DNA of 64,000 bases, taken from positions 4,960,001 to 5,024,000 of the forward strand of contig NZ_CP107567.1 of NCBI RefSeq assembly GCF_025854275.1. The letters run 5' to 3'. Both the position numbers and the translations under genes were made by a program. Within the stretch, counting starts at the first letter, position 1, and every line of letters begins with the position of its first letter. Source of the DNA: Streptomyces peucetius (lineage in GTDB: Bacteria; Actinomycetota; Actinomycetes; Streptomycetales; Streptomycetaceae). Shown piece after piece: positions 41,227-50,092 of the stretch. The notes beneath the pieces were generated by a model, which saw nothing but the letters and a program-made list of their open reading frames with translations, did no database searches and was not told where the DNA came from.

Positions 41227-42495
41227 ATGGAGAAGCGTGTGATGACGGACAGCAAGCGGCGCAGCGGCCTCAAGGTCGCATCTGCGGTGCTCGGGGGTGT
41301 GCTGGTCCTGTCGGCCTGCAACGGCGGGGAAGATGACAAGGACGCGGCCGCCGAGAACACCAGGACGTCACAGGCGCAGATCGACGAGGCGGCCGCCAAG
41401 GAAGTCTCCAAGGCCCGAATAGCGATCCTGCCGGAGAACGGCGCGACGAACGCGAGCATCAACAACGCTGCCAAGGTCACCGTGACGGACGGCACCCTGA
41501 CCGAGGTCACCATGACGACCAAGGAGGGCACCCCGGTCGAGGGCACCCTCGCGGCCGACGGCAAGAGCTGGAAGCCCGACGGCCAGCTCGAGCGCTCCAC
41601 CACGTACAAGATCTCCGCCACGGCGAAGGACTCCGCCGGCCTGGAGGCGCACGAGAACGCGTCGTTCACCACCGTCTCGCCCGCCAACAGCTTCATCGGC
41701 TACTTCACGCCGGAGGACGGTTCCACCGTCGGCGTCGGCATGCCCGTGTCGATCAAGTTCAACAAGGCGATCATGGACCGCAAGGCCGTCCAGTCCGCCA
41801 TCACCGTCAGCTCCAGCAGCGGCCAGGAGGTCGTCGGCCACTGGTTCAACAGCCAGCGCCTGGACTTCCGCCCCGACCAGTACTGGGCCGAGGGCTCCAC
41901 GGTCACGCTGAAGCTCGCCCTGGACGGCGTCGAGGGCGCCGAGGGCGTCTACGGCGTCCAGGAGAAGACCGTCACCTTCAAGGTCGGCCGCAACCAGGTC
42001 TCCACTGTCGACGCCGCCACCAAGACCATGACGGTCACCCAGGACGGCAAGACGATCAAGACCATCCCGATCTCCGCCGGCTCCCCGGAGAACCCGACCT
42101 ACAACGGTCAGATGGTGATCTCCGAGAAGTTCAAGGAGACCCGGATGAACGGCGCGACGGTCGGCTTCACCGACGACGACGGCAAGGGCGAGTACGACAT
42201 CAAGGACGTGCCGCACGCCATGCGGCTGTCCACGTCGGGCACGTTCATCCACGGCAACTACTGGGGCCCCGACTCCGTCTTCGGCAGCGCCAACACCAGC
42301 CACGGCTGTGTCGGCCTGAACGACGTCAAGGGCGCCGGCGACGCGAAGCAGCCCGCCGCCTGGTTCTACAACAACTCGCTCATCGGCGACGTCGTCATCG
42401 TCAAGAACTCCCAGGACACCACCATCAAGCCGGACAACGGCCTGAACGGCTGGAACATGGACTGGGCGCAGTGGAAGGCCGGCTCCGCCGTCTGA
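41227..42495 (+). CDS. L,D-transpeptidase lipoprotein (YkuD domain)
   Basis: 422 residues from the ATG at 41227. The leader ends in the lipobox LSAC (Cys31). Two Ig-like (LdtMt2-type) domains span about 60-260 (KVTVTDGTLTEVTMTTKEG, then FTPEDGSTVGVGMPVSIKF). The YkuD catalytic domain follows (VSTVDAATKTMTVTQDGKTI, THIHG-type GTFIHGNYWG, and SHGCVGL with His359 and catalytic Cys361). It forms 3-3 cross-links in peptidoglycan outside the membrane, a carbapenem-sensitive reaction. Length and order match mycobacterial LdtMt2-type enzymes. Terminator at 42515-42547. Confidence 0.95.
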   Translation: MEKRVMTDSKRRSGLKVASAVLGGVLVLSACNGGEDDKDAAAENTRTSQAQIDEAAAKEVSKARIAILPENGATNASINNAAKVTVTDGTLTEVTMTTKEGTPVEGTLAADGKSWKPDGQLERSTTYKISATAKDSAGLEAHENASFTTVSPANSFIGYFTPEDGSTVGVGMPVSIKFNKAIMDRKAVQSAITVSSSSGQEVVGHWFNSQRLDFRPDQYWAEGSTVTLKLALDGVEGAEGVYGVQEKTVTFKVGRNQVSTVDAATKTMTVTQDGKTIKTIPISAGSPENPTYNGQMVISEKFKETRMNGATVGFTDDDGKGEYDIKDVPHAMRLSTSGTFIHGNYWGPDSVFGSANTSHGCVGLNDVKGAGDAKQPAAWFYNNSLIGDVVIVKNSQDTTIKPDNGLNGWNMDWAQWKAGSAV

Positions 42496-42514
42496 CCCGC
42501 CCCCTGAGCACGTA

Positions 42515-42547
42515 CGGTGGCGGCACCCGCGAAGGGTGCCGCCACCG
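42515..42547 (+). terminator. Hairpin terminator with short T run
   Basis: CGGTGGCGGCACCC / GGGTGCCGCCACCG, perfect 14-bp stem with a 5-nt loop, followed by CCCTTT. Confidence 0.88.
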
Positions 42548-42618
42548 CCCTTTCCCCGCCCGGTGCCACGGCGCAAATTCACGGCGGCCGTGCCCACCCG
42601 GGACGTAGCGTCCCCCGC

Positions 42619-43611
42619 ATGACGATCACCAGCCTCCCCACGCCGCTCCCGGCGTCCGCCGTCGACGCCTGGCACACCGTGATCCACGCCGCGCACACCC
42701 ACGACCTGCCCGCCCACGTGCCCCCGCCCGGCCGCGTGGAGACGGAGGGGAAGCTGCGGACCCCCTCGGTGAACTCCCGGGCGCTCCACCGTGTGGCAGT
42801 GGCGGCCGACGGTTCGTACGACGGTGTGGGCTCGCTCGTGCTGTTCACCGACGAGAACAACCGGCACACGGCCTTCCTCGACCAGCTGGCCGTGCACCCC
42901 CGGGCCAGACGGCGCGGCGTCGGCAGCCGACTCTGGGACGCCCTGCGCGGCGAAATCGCCGCCGACGGCCGCACATCGCTCTCCACCCTCCTCGAACTCG
43001 GCGGCCCGGGCGAGGCGTTCGCCGCCCGCCATGGCTTCACGAGCGCCCTGCCGCTGTCCTGGTACGTGCAGGACGTCCGCGGCGCGCTCGCCGACCACCC
43101 GGTGCCACCGGTGCTTCCCGACGGGTACGCCTACGCCCACTGGACCGGGGTCGTGCCGGACGCGCTCGCCGACGCCTTCGCCGAGGTCCACAACGCCATG
43201 GACGACGCGCCGATGGGGGACCTCGACCTGAGCGGACCCCGGTGGAACGCGGCCCGGGTACGGGCGGCGGCACAGGTGATCGAGGACCGCGGCGGCGTCC
43301 TCCTCTCCTCGGCCGTCGTGCACACCGCCGACGGCGCCGACACCGTCGCCGCCTACACGGAACTGGTGCTGCGCGACCCCTCGGACGTCCGCGCCCTCCA
43401 GTACGACACGGCCGTGGTGCCCGCCCATCGCGGCCGTGGCCTCGGCCTGGCCGTCAAGCGGCACATGATGGGCGTCGTGACCGACCGGTGCCCCAGGGTG
43501 CGGGAGACCGCCACGACCGTCGCCGACGAGAACGGCCCCATGCTCGCTGTCAACGACCGGCTGGGGTACGCGCGCGAGCGGGACATCGGCTACTTCCAGC
43601 TCCGGCTGTGA
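42619..43611 (+). CDS. Tandem GNAT-family N-acetyltransferase
   Basis: 330 residues from the ATG at 42619. Two GNAT domains: the first with LDQLAVHPRARRRGVGSRLW (acetyl-CoA-binding A motif with R-R-x-G-V-G), the second with TAVVPAHRGRGLGLAVKRHMM. Double GNAT proteins of this type acetylate amino groups of small molecules in several antibiotic-producing actinomycetes; the substrate is unknown. It stands between the L,D-transpeptidase and a DUF1330 gene on the same strand. Confidence 0.9.
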   Translation: MTITSLPTPLPASAVDAWHTVIHAAHTHDLPAHVPPPGRVETEGKLRTPSVNSRALHRVAVAADGSYDGVGSLVLFTDENNRHTAFLDQLAVHPRARRRGVGSRLWDALRGEIAADGRTSLSTLLELGGPGEAFAARHGFTSALPLSWYVQDVRGALADHPVPPVLPDGYAYAHWTGVVPDALADAFAEVHNAMDDAPMGDLDLSGPRWNAARVRAAAQVIEDRGGVLLSSAVVHTADGADTVAAYTELVLRDPSDVRALQYDTAVVPAHRGRGLGLAVKRHMMGVVTDRCPRVRETATTVADENGPMLAVNDRLGYARERDIGYFQLRL

Positions 43612-43721
43612 GCGCCGGGGCCCGGCGCCCGCGCCGGGCCTACCCCGGAGGTGCTCGACGGGTGCCGGGCCGTTCGGCAGCATCGGGGACACAGCGCCAC
43701 CCCTGACATCGGGAGGACCCC

Positions 43722-44105
43722 ATGACCGCGTACGCCGTCGCCCACCTGAGGCCCGCCGCGCACCTTCACGACGAGGTCTTCACCTACATAGAGTGCATCC
43801 AGTCGACCTTCGCCCCCTACGGAGGCGCCTTCCTGGTCCACGGAGTGACCCCTGAGGTTCTCGAGGGCGAGTGGCCGGGCGCGCTCGTCGTCGTCGGCTT
43901 CCCGACCCTGCGCGACGCGCGCGCCTGGTACGACTCCGAGGCGTACCAGGAGATCGCCCCGCTGCGGACCCGTCACATCCCCGGAGACGTGATCCTCGTC
44001 GACGGTGTCGCCCCCGGCTACGACGCCTCCCGCACCGTCGCCGAACTGCGCACGGCGCAGGCGGGCGCCGGCGCCGTGCCCGACAGGGGCACGGCGGCAT
44101 CCTGA
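43722..44105 (+). CDS. DUF1330 family protein
   Basis: 127 residues from the ATG at 43722 with GGGAGGA upstream. Dimeric ferredoxin-like alpha/beta-barrel small protein: VHGVTPEVLEGEWPGALVVVGFPTLRDARAWYDSEAYQ contains the family hallmark (WPG...V...F......A..WY.S..Y). Similar proteins are fold relatives of small monooxygenases, but no activity is proven. It lies 110 bp downstream of the GNAT gene. Confidence 0.88.
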   Translation: MTAYAVAHLRPAAHLHDEVFTYIECIQSTFAPYGGAFLVHGVTPEVLEGEWPGALVVVGFPTLRDARAWYDSEAYQEIAPLRTRHIPGDVILVDGVAPGYDASRTVAELRTAQAGAGAVPDRGTAAS

Positions 44106-44238
44106 CGGCAACGGAGCAACGCCGGTAGGAGAACGAGCAGTTGCGGCAAGCTGCCCCGTGCGTCCCCGACCGTACCGTTCGCCCCGGGCGCAACCGCGGA
44201 TGCTCCACGGGAGGCCGCGGCGCTTCTACTCTGAACAA

Positions 44239-44655
44239 GTGAGCAGCGACGAGACGAACCGAGCCCGTGTCGTTCCCCTGCGCCCGGCCGCGGCGCCCGC
44301 GCCGGACCCCGCCGCCAGGGAGCCGCTGTGGCGGCATGTCGTCGGCGGCGTCCTGCGCCGCGAACGGCTGGCGCAGGAGCGCACCCTCAAGGACGTGGCC
44401 GACGCCGCCCGGATCTCCGTCCCGTACCTCTCCGAGCTCGAACGCGGCCGCAAGGAGGCCTCGTCCGAGGTCCTCGCGGCGGCCGCGCACGCCCTCGGCT
44501 ACGGGCTCGCCGACCTGCTCGCCCTGACCCACCGCGAGCTCGTCCGCCCGGTCCGCCCGGTCCGCACGGTGAGCTCGGTGCGTTCCACGACGGCCCGGCC
44601 GGTTCCCCCCGTGTCGCGGGCCGCACTCCCGGGCGACGTGCGCCTCGCCGCGTGA
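44239..44655 (+). CDS. popR: PopR/ClgR-like XRE-family regulator
   Basis: 138 residues from the GTG at 44239. A TACTCT -10-like box seven nt before suggests a leaderless mRNA. The XRE helix-turn-helix (VVGGVLRRERLAQERTLKDV, ARISVPYLSELERGRKEASSE) is the ClgR/PopR signature. It faces a clpP pair tail to tail (7 bp between stops), exactly as S. lividans popR accompanies clpP3 clpP4. The C terminus ends in LAA: in S. lividans the two terminal alanines target PopR for degradation by ClpP1P2, coupling loss of housekeeping Clp protease to clpP3P4 induction. The binding site is probably 46010-46043. Confidence 0.82.
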   Translation: MSSDETNRARVVPLRPAAAPAPDPAAREPLWRHVVGGVLRRERLAQERTLKDVADAARISVPYLSELERGRKEASSEVLAAAAHALGYGLADLLALTHRELVRPVRPVRTVSSVRSTTARPVPPVSRAALPGDVRLAA

Positions 44656-44662
44656 CGGCGGG

Positions 44663-45265
44663 TCAGACACCCACCGCCCGCCGGCTCAGCACCTCGTCCG
44701 CGAGGCCGTACGCCACAGCCTCGTGCGCCGTGAACACCTTGTCCCGGTCCATGTCCGCGCGGAGGACCGCCACGTCGTGACGCGTGTGCCGGGACAGCAC
44801 CTCCTCCACCTGGGAGCGGATCCGCAGCATCTCCTTGGCCTGCAGACTGAGATCGGAGACGGTGCCCTGCCGGCCTGCGCTCGCCGGCTGGCCCAGCAGT
44901 ACCCGCGCGTGCTCCAGGACGAACCGCCGCCCCGGGTCCCCGCCTGCCAGCAGCACCGCCGCCGTCGAGGCCGCCTGGCCGACGCAGAACGTGGAGATCG
45001 GCGCGCGCACGAACGTCATCGTGTCGTAGATCGCCATCAGCGAAGTGAACGAGCCGCCCGGTGAGTTGATGTAGACCGCGATCTCCATGTCCGGACTGGA
45101 CGACTCCAGGTGGAGCAGCTGGGCGATGACGACGTTCGCCACGCCGTCGTCGATCTCCGTGCCCAGGAAGATGATCCGCTCGGACAGCAGCCGGCTGAAG
45201 ACGTCGTACGACCGCTCGCCCTGCGGAGTGCGCTCGACGACGTTCGGAATCGTGTACTGGCCCAT
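44663..45265 (-). CDS. clpP4: ClpP-like subunit with catalytic His replaced by Gly
   Basis: 200 residues; ATG one nucleotide after the stop of the preceding clpP. ClpP fold: [39 protein letters not shown], the nucleophile in VGQAASTAA (Ser100) and [18 protein letters not shown] (Asp175). The conserved HQP box that carries the catalytic His reads RVLLGQPAS, so residue 125 is Gly (codon GGC). This subunit should be inactive alone and may serve, like plastid/cyanobacterial ClpR, as a structural partner in a mixed ring with the intact upstream ClpP. Named clpP4 by position and order only. Confidence 0.85.
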   Translation of the reverse strand: MGQYTIPNVVERTPQGERSYDVFSRLLSERIIFLGTEIDDGVANVVIAQLLHLESSSPDMEIAVYINSPGGSFTSLMAIYDTMTFVRAPISTFCVGQAASTAAVLLAGGDPGRRFVLEHARVLLGQPASAGRQGTVSDLSLQAKEMLRIRSQVEEVLSRHTRHDVAVLRADMDRDKVFTAHEAVAYGLADEVLSRRAVGV

Positions 45266-45266
45266 G

Positions 45267-45926
45267 TCAGCTCCCCAGCCCGATGCGCCGCGCCGGCCCG
45301 GCCGGCCGGACGTCCGCCAGCGACTCGACCACGTGGTCGACCATGCCGTACTCCTTGGCCTGCGCGGCCGTGAACCACCGGTCGCGGTCGCCGTCGCGCG
45401 AGACCGTCTCCTCGCTCTGCCCGGTGTGCTCCGCGGTGATCCGTTCGACGGCCCGCTTCGTGAACTCCAGGTTCTCGGCCTGGATCGCGATGTCGGCGGC
45501 CGTCCCGCCGATACCGGCCGACGGCTGGTGCATCATGATCCGCGCGTTCGGCAGCGCGAAGCGCTTGCCCGCCGTCCCCACGGTGACCAGGAACTGTCCC
45601 ATGCTCGCGGCGAAGCCCATCGCGAGCGTCGACACGTCGTTGGGGATCAGCCGCATCGTGTCGTAGATCGCCAGCCCGGCCGTCACCGAGCCGCCGGGGC
45701 TGTTGATGTAGAGGCTGATGTCGCTGCGCGGGTCCTCGGCCGACAGCAGCAGCATCTGCGCACAGACCCGGTTCGCGGACACCTCGTCGACCTGCGTCCC
45801 CAGGAACACGATCCGCTGCGCCAGCAACTGCGCGGCGAGATGGTCGTCGAACCGCGACGGGGGCGTGTCCCCGTCGGCGGCTGCTCGCGGGAACGGCTCG
45901 TACGGATACGGGGCAAGCGGTGGCAT
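45267..45926 (-). CDS. clpP3: ATP-dependent Clp protease proteolytic subunit
   Basis: 219 residues from the ATG at 45926, preceded by AGGAGG. Complete ClpP: Ser108 in GFAASMGQF, His133 in MMHQPSAG and Asp182 in [17 protein letters not shown], plus [17 protein letters not shown] for peptide binding. The first ~28 residues ([18 protein letters not shown]) are probably processed. It is the first gene of a two-gene operon with the His-less subunit. By neighbour popR and the operator upstream it corresponds to S. lividans clpP3, expressed only when ClpP1P2 fails. Confidence 0.9.
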   Translation of the reverse strand: MPPLAPYPYEPFPRAAADGDTPPSRFDDHLAAQLLAQRIVFLGTQVDEVSANRVCAQMLLLSAEDPRSDISLYINSPGGSVTAGLAIYDTMRLIPNDVSTLAMGFAASMGQFLVTVGTAGKRFALPNARIMMHQPSAGIGGTAADIAIQAENLEFTKRAVERITAEHTGQSEETVSRDGDRDRWFTAAQAKEYGMVDHVVESLADVRPAGPARRIGLGS

Positions 45927-46009
45927 CGGGGCCTCCTCGTGGTGGTCCCGCGACGGCGGCCCGCCGCGGTCCTCCCACTGTCGGCGCAAGGATGCCGCCG
46001 CTTCAGAAA

Positions 46010-46043
46010 CCTCTGCCCGCAGCAGATTCGCCACGGGCAGAGG
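46010..46043 (-). promoter_or_regulatory. PopR-type operator upstream of clpP3 clpP4
   Basis: TCTGCC-CGC-AGCAGA (46012-46026) matches the reported PopR element TCTGCC-3N-GGCAGA with one mismatch. A second arm GGGCAGAGG (46035-46043) pairs with CCTCTGCCC (46010-46018), making two overlapping dyads 85-115 nt before the clpP3 start. Confidence 0.65.
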
Positions 46044-46095
46044 GCTCTCACAGGGGCTCTCGCCGGGACTGTCACCAGAGCTCTCGCCCACGGCC

Positions 46096-46386
46096 TCACC
46101 CGACCACCCGGCCCCCGGACAGCGCCAGCCGGTCGCCCGTGAAAGCGCCGCACAGCCGCCGGTCGTGCGAGACGACGACCACCGCTCCCTCGTACGCCTC
46201 CAGCGCCCGCTCCACCTCCTCCATCAGGCCCGGCGCCATGTGGTTGGTGGGCTCGTCGAGTACGAGCAGGTCCGCCGGCGAGGACACCGGACGCGCCAGC
46301 TCCAGCCGCCGCTGCCGCCCGACGGACAGGTCGGCCAGGTACGGGCCGTCGTCCACCGCCACCGGCCGTCCCGGCGTGCCGCCGGC
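46096..46386 (-). pseudogene. C-terminal remnant of an ABC-F type ATPase
   Basis: About 95 codons remain. The signature LSVGRQRRLELAR, Walker B LLVLDEPTNHMAPGLMEEVE and H-loop VVVVSHDRRL of the second ATPase domain of an ABC-F (ribosome protection) protein are readable. Walker A and the whole first domain are absent. The reading runs directly into the 3' end of the msrA gene at 46388, with no start of its own. A deletion has removed the 5' ~80% of the gene. Confidence 0.75.
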
Positions 46387-46387
46387 C

Positions 46388-47056
46388 TCAGCCCTCGGCC
46401 TGCGCGAACCCGGTCGGGCAGGAGACGCCCGTGCCGCCGAGGCCGCAGTAGCCCGCCGGGTTCCGGTCCAGATACTGCTGGTGGTACGCCCGAGCCGGGT
46501 AGAACGGGTGCGCTTCGGCCGGGAGGATCTCCGTGGTGATCCGGCCGTACCCCGCGGCGGACAGGGCCTCCTGGTAGGCGTCGCGGGACGCCTCCGCAGC
46601 CGCGGCCTGGGAGGTGGAGTGGGTGAAGAGGAGGGACCTGACGTAGGTGCCGACGTCGTTGCCCTGGCGGAAGCCCTGGGTGGGGTCGTGCGACTCCCAG
46701 AAGAGCCTCAGCAGGTCGGGATAGGACACCTTCGCCGGGTCGAACACGACCCGCACGGTCTCCGCGTGCCCCGTCAGCCCGGTGCGGATCTCGTCGTCGA
46801 CGGGGTGCGGCGTGAACCCGCCCTGGAAGCCGGTCACGGTGGTCCAGACGCCGGGCGTCTGCCAGAACCTGCGCTCGGCGCCCCAGAAGCAGCCGAGGGC
46901 GAACTCGGCGACCTCGAGGCCGGTGGGCCAGGGTCCCCGCAGCGGGGTCCCGAGCACGGCATGGCGCTCGGGCACCTCGTACGCGGGCGCGGAGCGGCCC
47001 GGCGGGGCCTCCTCGGGGGTGGGCAGGCGCAGATCCCGGCCTCTGGCGAACAGCAT
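46388..47056 (-). CDS. msrA: Peptide-methionine (S)-S-oxide reductase, paralogue 1
   Basis: 222 residues from the ATG at 47056. MsrA: nucleophile Cys56 in [61 protein letters not shown] and [23 protein letters not shown], with resolving cysteines in [13 protein letters not shown]. Repairs oxidised methionine using thioredoxin. It is a diverged copy of the gene at 48151 (same layout throughout), on the same strand, with the DUF4328 gene between them on the other strand. Confidence 0.93.
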   Translation of the reverse strand: MLFARGRDLRLPTPEEAPPGRSAPAYEVPERHAVLGTPLRGPWPTGLEVAEFALGCFWGAERRFWQTPGVWTTVTGFQGGFTPHPVDDEIRTGLTGHAETVRVVFDPAKVSYPDLLRLFWESHDPTQGFRQGNDVGTYVRSLLFTHSTSQAAAAEASRDAYQEALSAAGYGRITTEILPAEAHPFYPARAYHQQYLDRNPAGYCGLGGTGVSCPTGFAQAEG

Positions 47057-47338
47057 GGGCCCCTCGTTCCCTGTGACGGTGTGGTTCCCGGCCCCGCCAT
47101 TGTCCCGGCACCGTACGCCGGGCGACACCCACGGACCGGCCGTCCTCGGCGGGGCGGAGGGGCGGCGCGACCGCGCGTCGTCCGGTACCGGCGGGACGGG
47201 CCTGAACTGGGCGAACGCGGTGGACGGGCGCTGCCGCACGGGCTATCTTCCGCAGGCGGCCGAGGTGTTCCCGGCCGCGTTCACCCGCGGCGTCCCTGGG
47301 GAGGAGCGCCGCTTCACTTCTGGGGGGTCTGCTTCACC

Positions 47339-48214
47339 ATGCTCTGCACCAACTGCCGTAGACAGACGGCGACGGACGGCGACGGACGCTGCGTCGCGTG
47401 CCTGTCCACCAAGTCGCAGCCGTATGCAGCTCCGTCGCACGGGCAGGAGCCGGGTCTGACGCCGGTCGTACGGGCGCCCGCACCCCTCGTGCTGCTTTCG
47501 CCGGTCGGGCTTGGGAGGGCCGTCATGGTGCTGCTCGGCGTGGTGGCCCTCGCCGACGTCGCCGTGATCGCCGCCGTCCTCGACGTGCGTGCCCTGTTCG
47601 AGCCGCTGGCCGACGGGGACTTCCCGGCCATCACCCAGGCCGAGGCCGAACGGGCCGACTCGTTCATGCTCTTGACGAGCACCCTCCAGTTGACGGCCTA
47701 CGTCGCCACGGCGGTCGTCTTCGTCATCTGGTTCCACCGCGTGCGCACGATCGCCGGTGTCCTCGCGCCCGATCTGCTCACCCGCGGCCCCGGCTGGACG
47801 ATCGGCGCCTGGTTCATCCCCGTCGCCAACCTGTGGATTCCCCGTGGCATCGCCGCCGAGGTGTGGACGGCGAGCCGCTCCTCTCCCTACGCGAGCGCCA
47901 CCAGCGAGCCCCGCACACCCGTGAACCTGTGGTGGGCGGGCTTCCTCGTCACCTGGTTCGCGACGCGGTTCGCCGACCGCCGGTACAGCGACGCCCAGGA
48001 GCCGGACGAGATCGTCTCCGCGACCGGCCTGCTCGTGGGCGCCGCGGCCGTCGACATCGCCGCCGCCGCGTTCGCGATCCACTTCGTGCACCGGCTCACC
48101 GCCATGCAGCGGGCCAGGGCCGAGGAGCGGGCGGCGGCGTGGCGGACCGGTCAGCCCCCGGCGGGGGCGACGCCGACCGGGCAGGAGACGCCCGTGCCGC
48201 CGATGCCGCAGTAG
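47339..48214 (+). CDS. DUF4328 membrane protein with N-terminal zinc ribbon
   Basis: 291 residues from the ATG at 47339. The N-terminal MLCTNCRRQ...GRCVACL has two Cys pairs, likely binding zinc. Four or more membrane segments follow: [56 protein letters not shown] and [21 protein letters not shown]. The region [34 protein letters not shown] is the DUF4328 core. Its last 21 codons lie antisense to the end of msrA copy 2 (64-bp overlap of the 3' ends). Function unknown. The 282-bp gap before it shows no gene. Confidence 0.85.
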   Translation: MLCTNCRRQTATDGDGRCVACLSTKSQPYAAPSHGQEPGLTPVVRAPAPLVLLSPVGLGRAVMVLLGVVALADVAVIAAVLDVRALFEPLADGDFPAITQAEAERADSFMLLTSTLQLTAYVATAVVFVIWFHRVRTIAGVLAPDLLTRGPGWTIGAWFIPVANLWIPRGIAAEVWTASRSSPYASATSEPRTPVNLWWAGFLVTWFATRFADRRYSDAQEPDEIVSATGLLVGAAAVDIAAAAFAIHFVHRLTAMQRARAEERAAAWRTGQPPAGATPTGQETPVPPMPQ

Positions 48215-48813
48215 CCCGCCGGGTTCTTGTCGAGGTACTGCTGGTGGTACGCCTCCGCCGGGTAGAACGGGCGGTCGTCCGCCGGCAGGATCTCCGTGGT
48301 GATCGTGCCGTAGCCCGAGCCGGTCAGGACCTTCTGGTAGGCGTCGCGGGACACCTTCGCCGCCGCGGCCTGGGCGGGGGAGTGGGTGTAGACCGCCGAG
48401 CGGTACTGCGTGCCCACGTCGTTGCCCTGGCGGAAGCCCTGCGTCGGGTTGTGCGACTCCCAGAACAGCTTCAGCAGCGACTCGTACGAAACGACCGACG
48501 GGTCGAAGACGACGCGGACGGCCTCCGCGTGGCCGGTCAGGCCCGAGCAGGCCTCCTCGTACGTCGGGTTCTCGGTGTACCCGCCCTGGTAGCCGACGAG
48601 GGTCGTCCACACGCCCTCGGTCTGCCAGAACTTGCGCTCGGCACCCCAGAAGCAGCCCAGCGCGAAGTCCGCGGTCTCCAGGTGGCCGGGGTAGGGGCCG
48701 AGCAGCGGGTTGCCGAGGACCGTGTGGCGGTCGGGGACGGTGAAGGACGGGTCGGGGCGGCCCTTGAGGGCCTGCTCCGGGGTGGGCAGCACGGGCGTAC
48801 GGCCGAAGAGCAT
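48151..48813 (-). CDS. msrA: Peptide-methionine (S)-S-oxide reductase, paralogue 2
   Basis: 220 residues from the ATG at 48813 (GAAGGAGA ribosome site). Catalytic Cys54 in [70 protein letters not shown] and the resolving-Cys tail VSCPVG. By position downstream of the conserved gene at 48919 this is probably the ancestral copy. The 3' end overlaps the convergent DUF4328 gene by 64 bp. Confidence 0.95.
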   Translation of the reverse strand: MLFGRTPVLPTPEQALKGRPDPSFTVPDRHTVLGNPLLGPYPGHLETADFALGCFWGAERKFWQTEGVWTTLVGYQGGYTENPTYEEACSGLTGHAEAVRVVFDPSVVSYESLLKLFWESHNPTQGFRQGNDVGTQYRSAVYTHSPAQAAAAKVSRDAYQKVLTGSGYGTITTEILPADDRPFYPAEAYHQQYLDKNPAGYCGIGGTGVSCPVGVAPAGG

Positions 48814-48835
48814 GGCTGGTTCTCCTTCACGGTGT

Positions 48836-48863
48836 CGGCACCGGGAAGAACGTCCCGGTGCCG
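48836..48863 (-). terminator. Hairpin terminator
   Basis: CGGCACCGGGA / TCCCGGTGCCG, 11-bp stem with a 6-nt loop, downstream of the minus-strand gene ending at 48919. Confidence 0.75.
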
Positions 48864-48918
48864 TCCGGAATTCCGGATGACGGGGCTCGGTGCGGACGCG
48901 GTTCGGTGAGGGCGCGGC

Positions 48919-50022
48919 TCAGTGCAGCAGTGTCGCCGGGCTGCCGCCGTTCGCCTCGTAGCCGGCGACCGCCAGGGCGCGGTAGACCGCGTAGGCCGCC
49001 GCCGGGTCGGGCTCGGTCGTCCAGGGCACCGCGCCCACGTGTCCGTCGACCCGTACGAGCTGGTGCATCGCCTCGGCCCACCGCTCGGAATTCACCAGGA
49101 AGACGATCAGCAGGTGGCGTACGTGCGGGAGCATCGGGTCGTCGGGGCGGGCCGAGTGCACCGCGTACAGCGCGCCTTCCATGGCCCTGGTGACGACCGC
49201 GCTCTGGTAGAAGGAGCTGACGAGGTTCACCTCGGGCAGGTGCTCGTACACCGCGAAGAGCGGCAGGGCGGCCAGCAGCGACCCGTGCGGGGCGCGGGCC
49301 GCGGCGGTGGTGGCGAAGTGGTCCGCCTCCTCGCGGGAGCCGTGCCACTTCTCGCACAGGTGGTGCAGGGCGGCGAGGTGGGCGCCCATGTGGTCGGGCG
49401 CGCGGTCGATGACCTTGGCCCACAGTTCGTCGAACTGCTCGGGGCTGTAGCCCAGCCCGCGGGCGACGGCCAGCTCGGTGATGTACGGGACGGGGTCGCC
49501 GGGTGCGAGGAGCGCGGCGTCGCCGCAGACCTTCCTCGCCTCTTCGAGGATGATCCGGAACTCGTCCGAGCCCACCGTGGCGGTGCGCCACGCCTGCTGG
49601 ACGAGGAACTCGGCGTGCACCTGCGCCGCGCCCGCGTCCTTCGGGGCCTCGGAGCGCCACTTGCGCAGCCACGCGCCGCCGACGCCGGGCTGCTGCGCGA
49701 GTTCGAGGGAGGCGGCGCCGGCGAACGCCTGGACGCGCTGCCAGCGCAGCTCGCCGTCCTTCGGCGTGCCGGCGAGCAGCTGCGCGGCGGCCTTCCACTC
49801 CTGGGTGCGCTGGACGACGTCCAGTACGTCGACGAGGTCCTGGTCCGGTCCGGGGGTCCGGACGTCCAGCAGCTCCTGGCGCACGAAGCCGTACGTCTCC
49901 GGGTCGGCGGCGTCCGGCGAACCGGGCCGCACGAGCTGGACGCGGTTGCGGCGGCTCCGGATGAACGGGCCGAGGACCACGACCAGCATGCACAGCGCGA
50001 TCAGGAACCAGAGAATCTCCAT
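48919..50022 (-). CDS. Conserved hypothetical protein, N-terminally membrane anchored
   Basis: 367 residues from the ATG at 50022. One N-terminal membrane helix (EILWFLIALCMLVVVLGPFI), a basic stop-transfer SRRNR, then a large all-helical cytoplasmic domain rich in Trp and Leu (WKAAAQLLAGTPKDGELRWQR, DHMGAHLAALHHLCEKWHGS, LLIVFLVNSERWAEAMHQLV). The repeated helix pairs look TPR- or DUF4034-like. Ends in GGSPATLLH. Divergent from cystathionine gamma-synthase, 70 bp away. No function known. Confidence 0.75.
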   Translation of the reverse strand: MEILWFLIALCMLVVVLGPFIRSRRNRVQLVRPGSPDAADPETYGFVRQELLDVRTPGPDQDLVDVLDVVQRTQEWKAAAQLLAGTPKDGELRWQRVQAFAGAASLELAQQPGVGGAWLRKWRSEAPKDAGAAQVHAEFLVQQAWRTATVGSDEFRIILEEARKVCGDAALLAPGDPVPYITELAVARGLGYSPEQFDELWAKVIDRAPDHMGAHLAALHHLCEKWHGSREEADHFATTAAARAPHGSLLAALPLFAVYEHLPEVNLVSSFYQSAVVTRAMEGALYAVHSARPDDPMLPHVRHLLIVFLVNSERWAEAMHQLVRVDGHVGAVPWTTEPDPAAAYAVYRALAVAGYEANGGSPATLLH

Positions 50023-50092
50023 GGGCCCATTGTCCAGGACGCATACGGGGAGCGGCCACGGCCTGCCCCGTACGGGACTACGCTCGGGCCTC

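Noticed and set aside
41368..43692. A 774-codon open frame on the minus strand opposite the L,D-transpeptidase and GNAT genes
   Set aside because: It is antisense to two clear genes, its product is Gly/Arg/Val-rich with no domain, and long antisense frames are routine in DNA with high third-position G+C.
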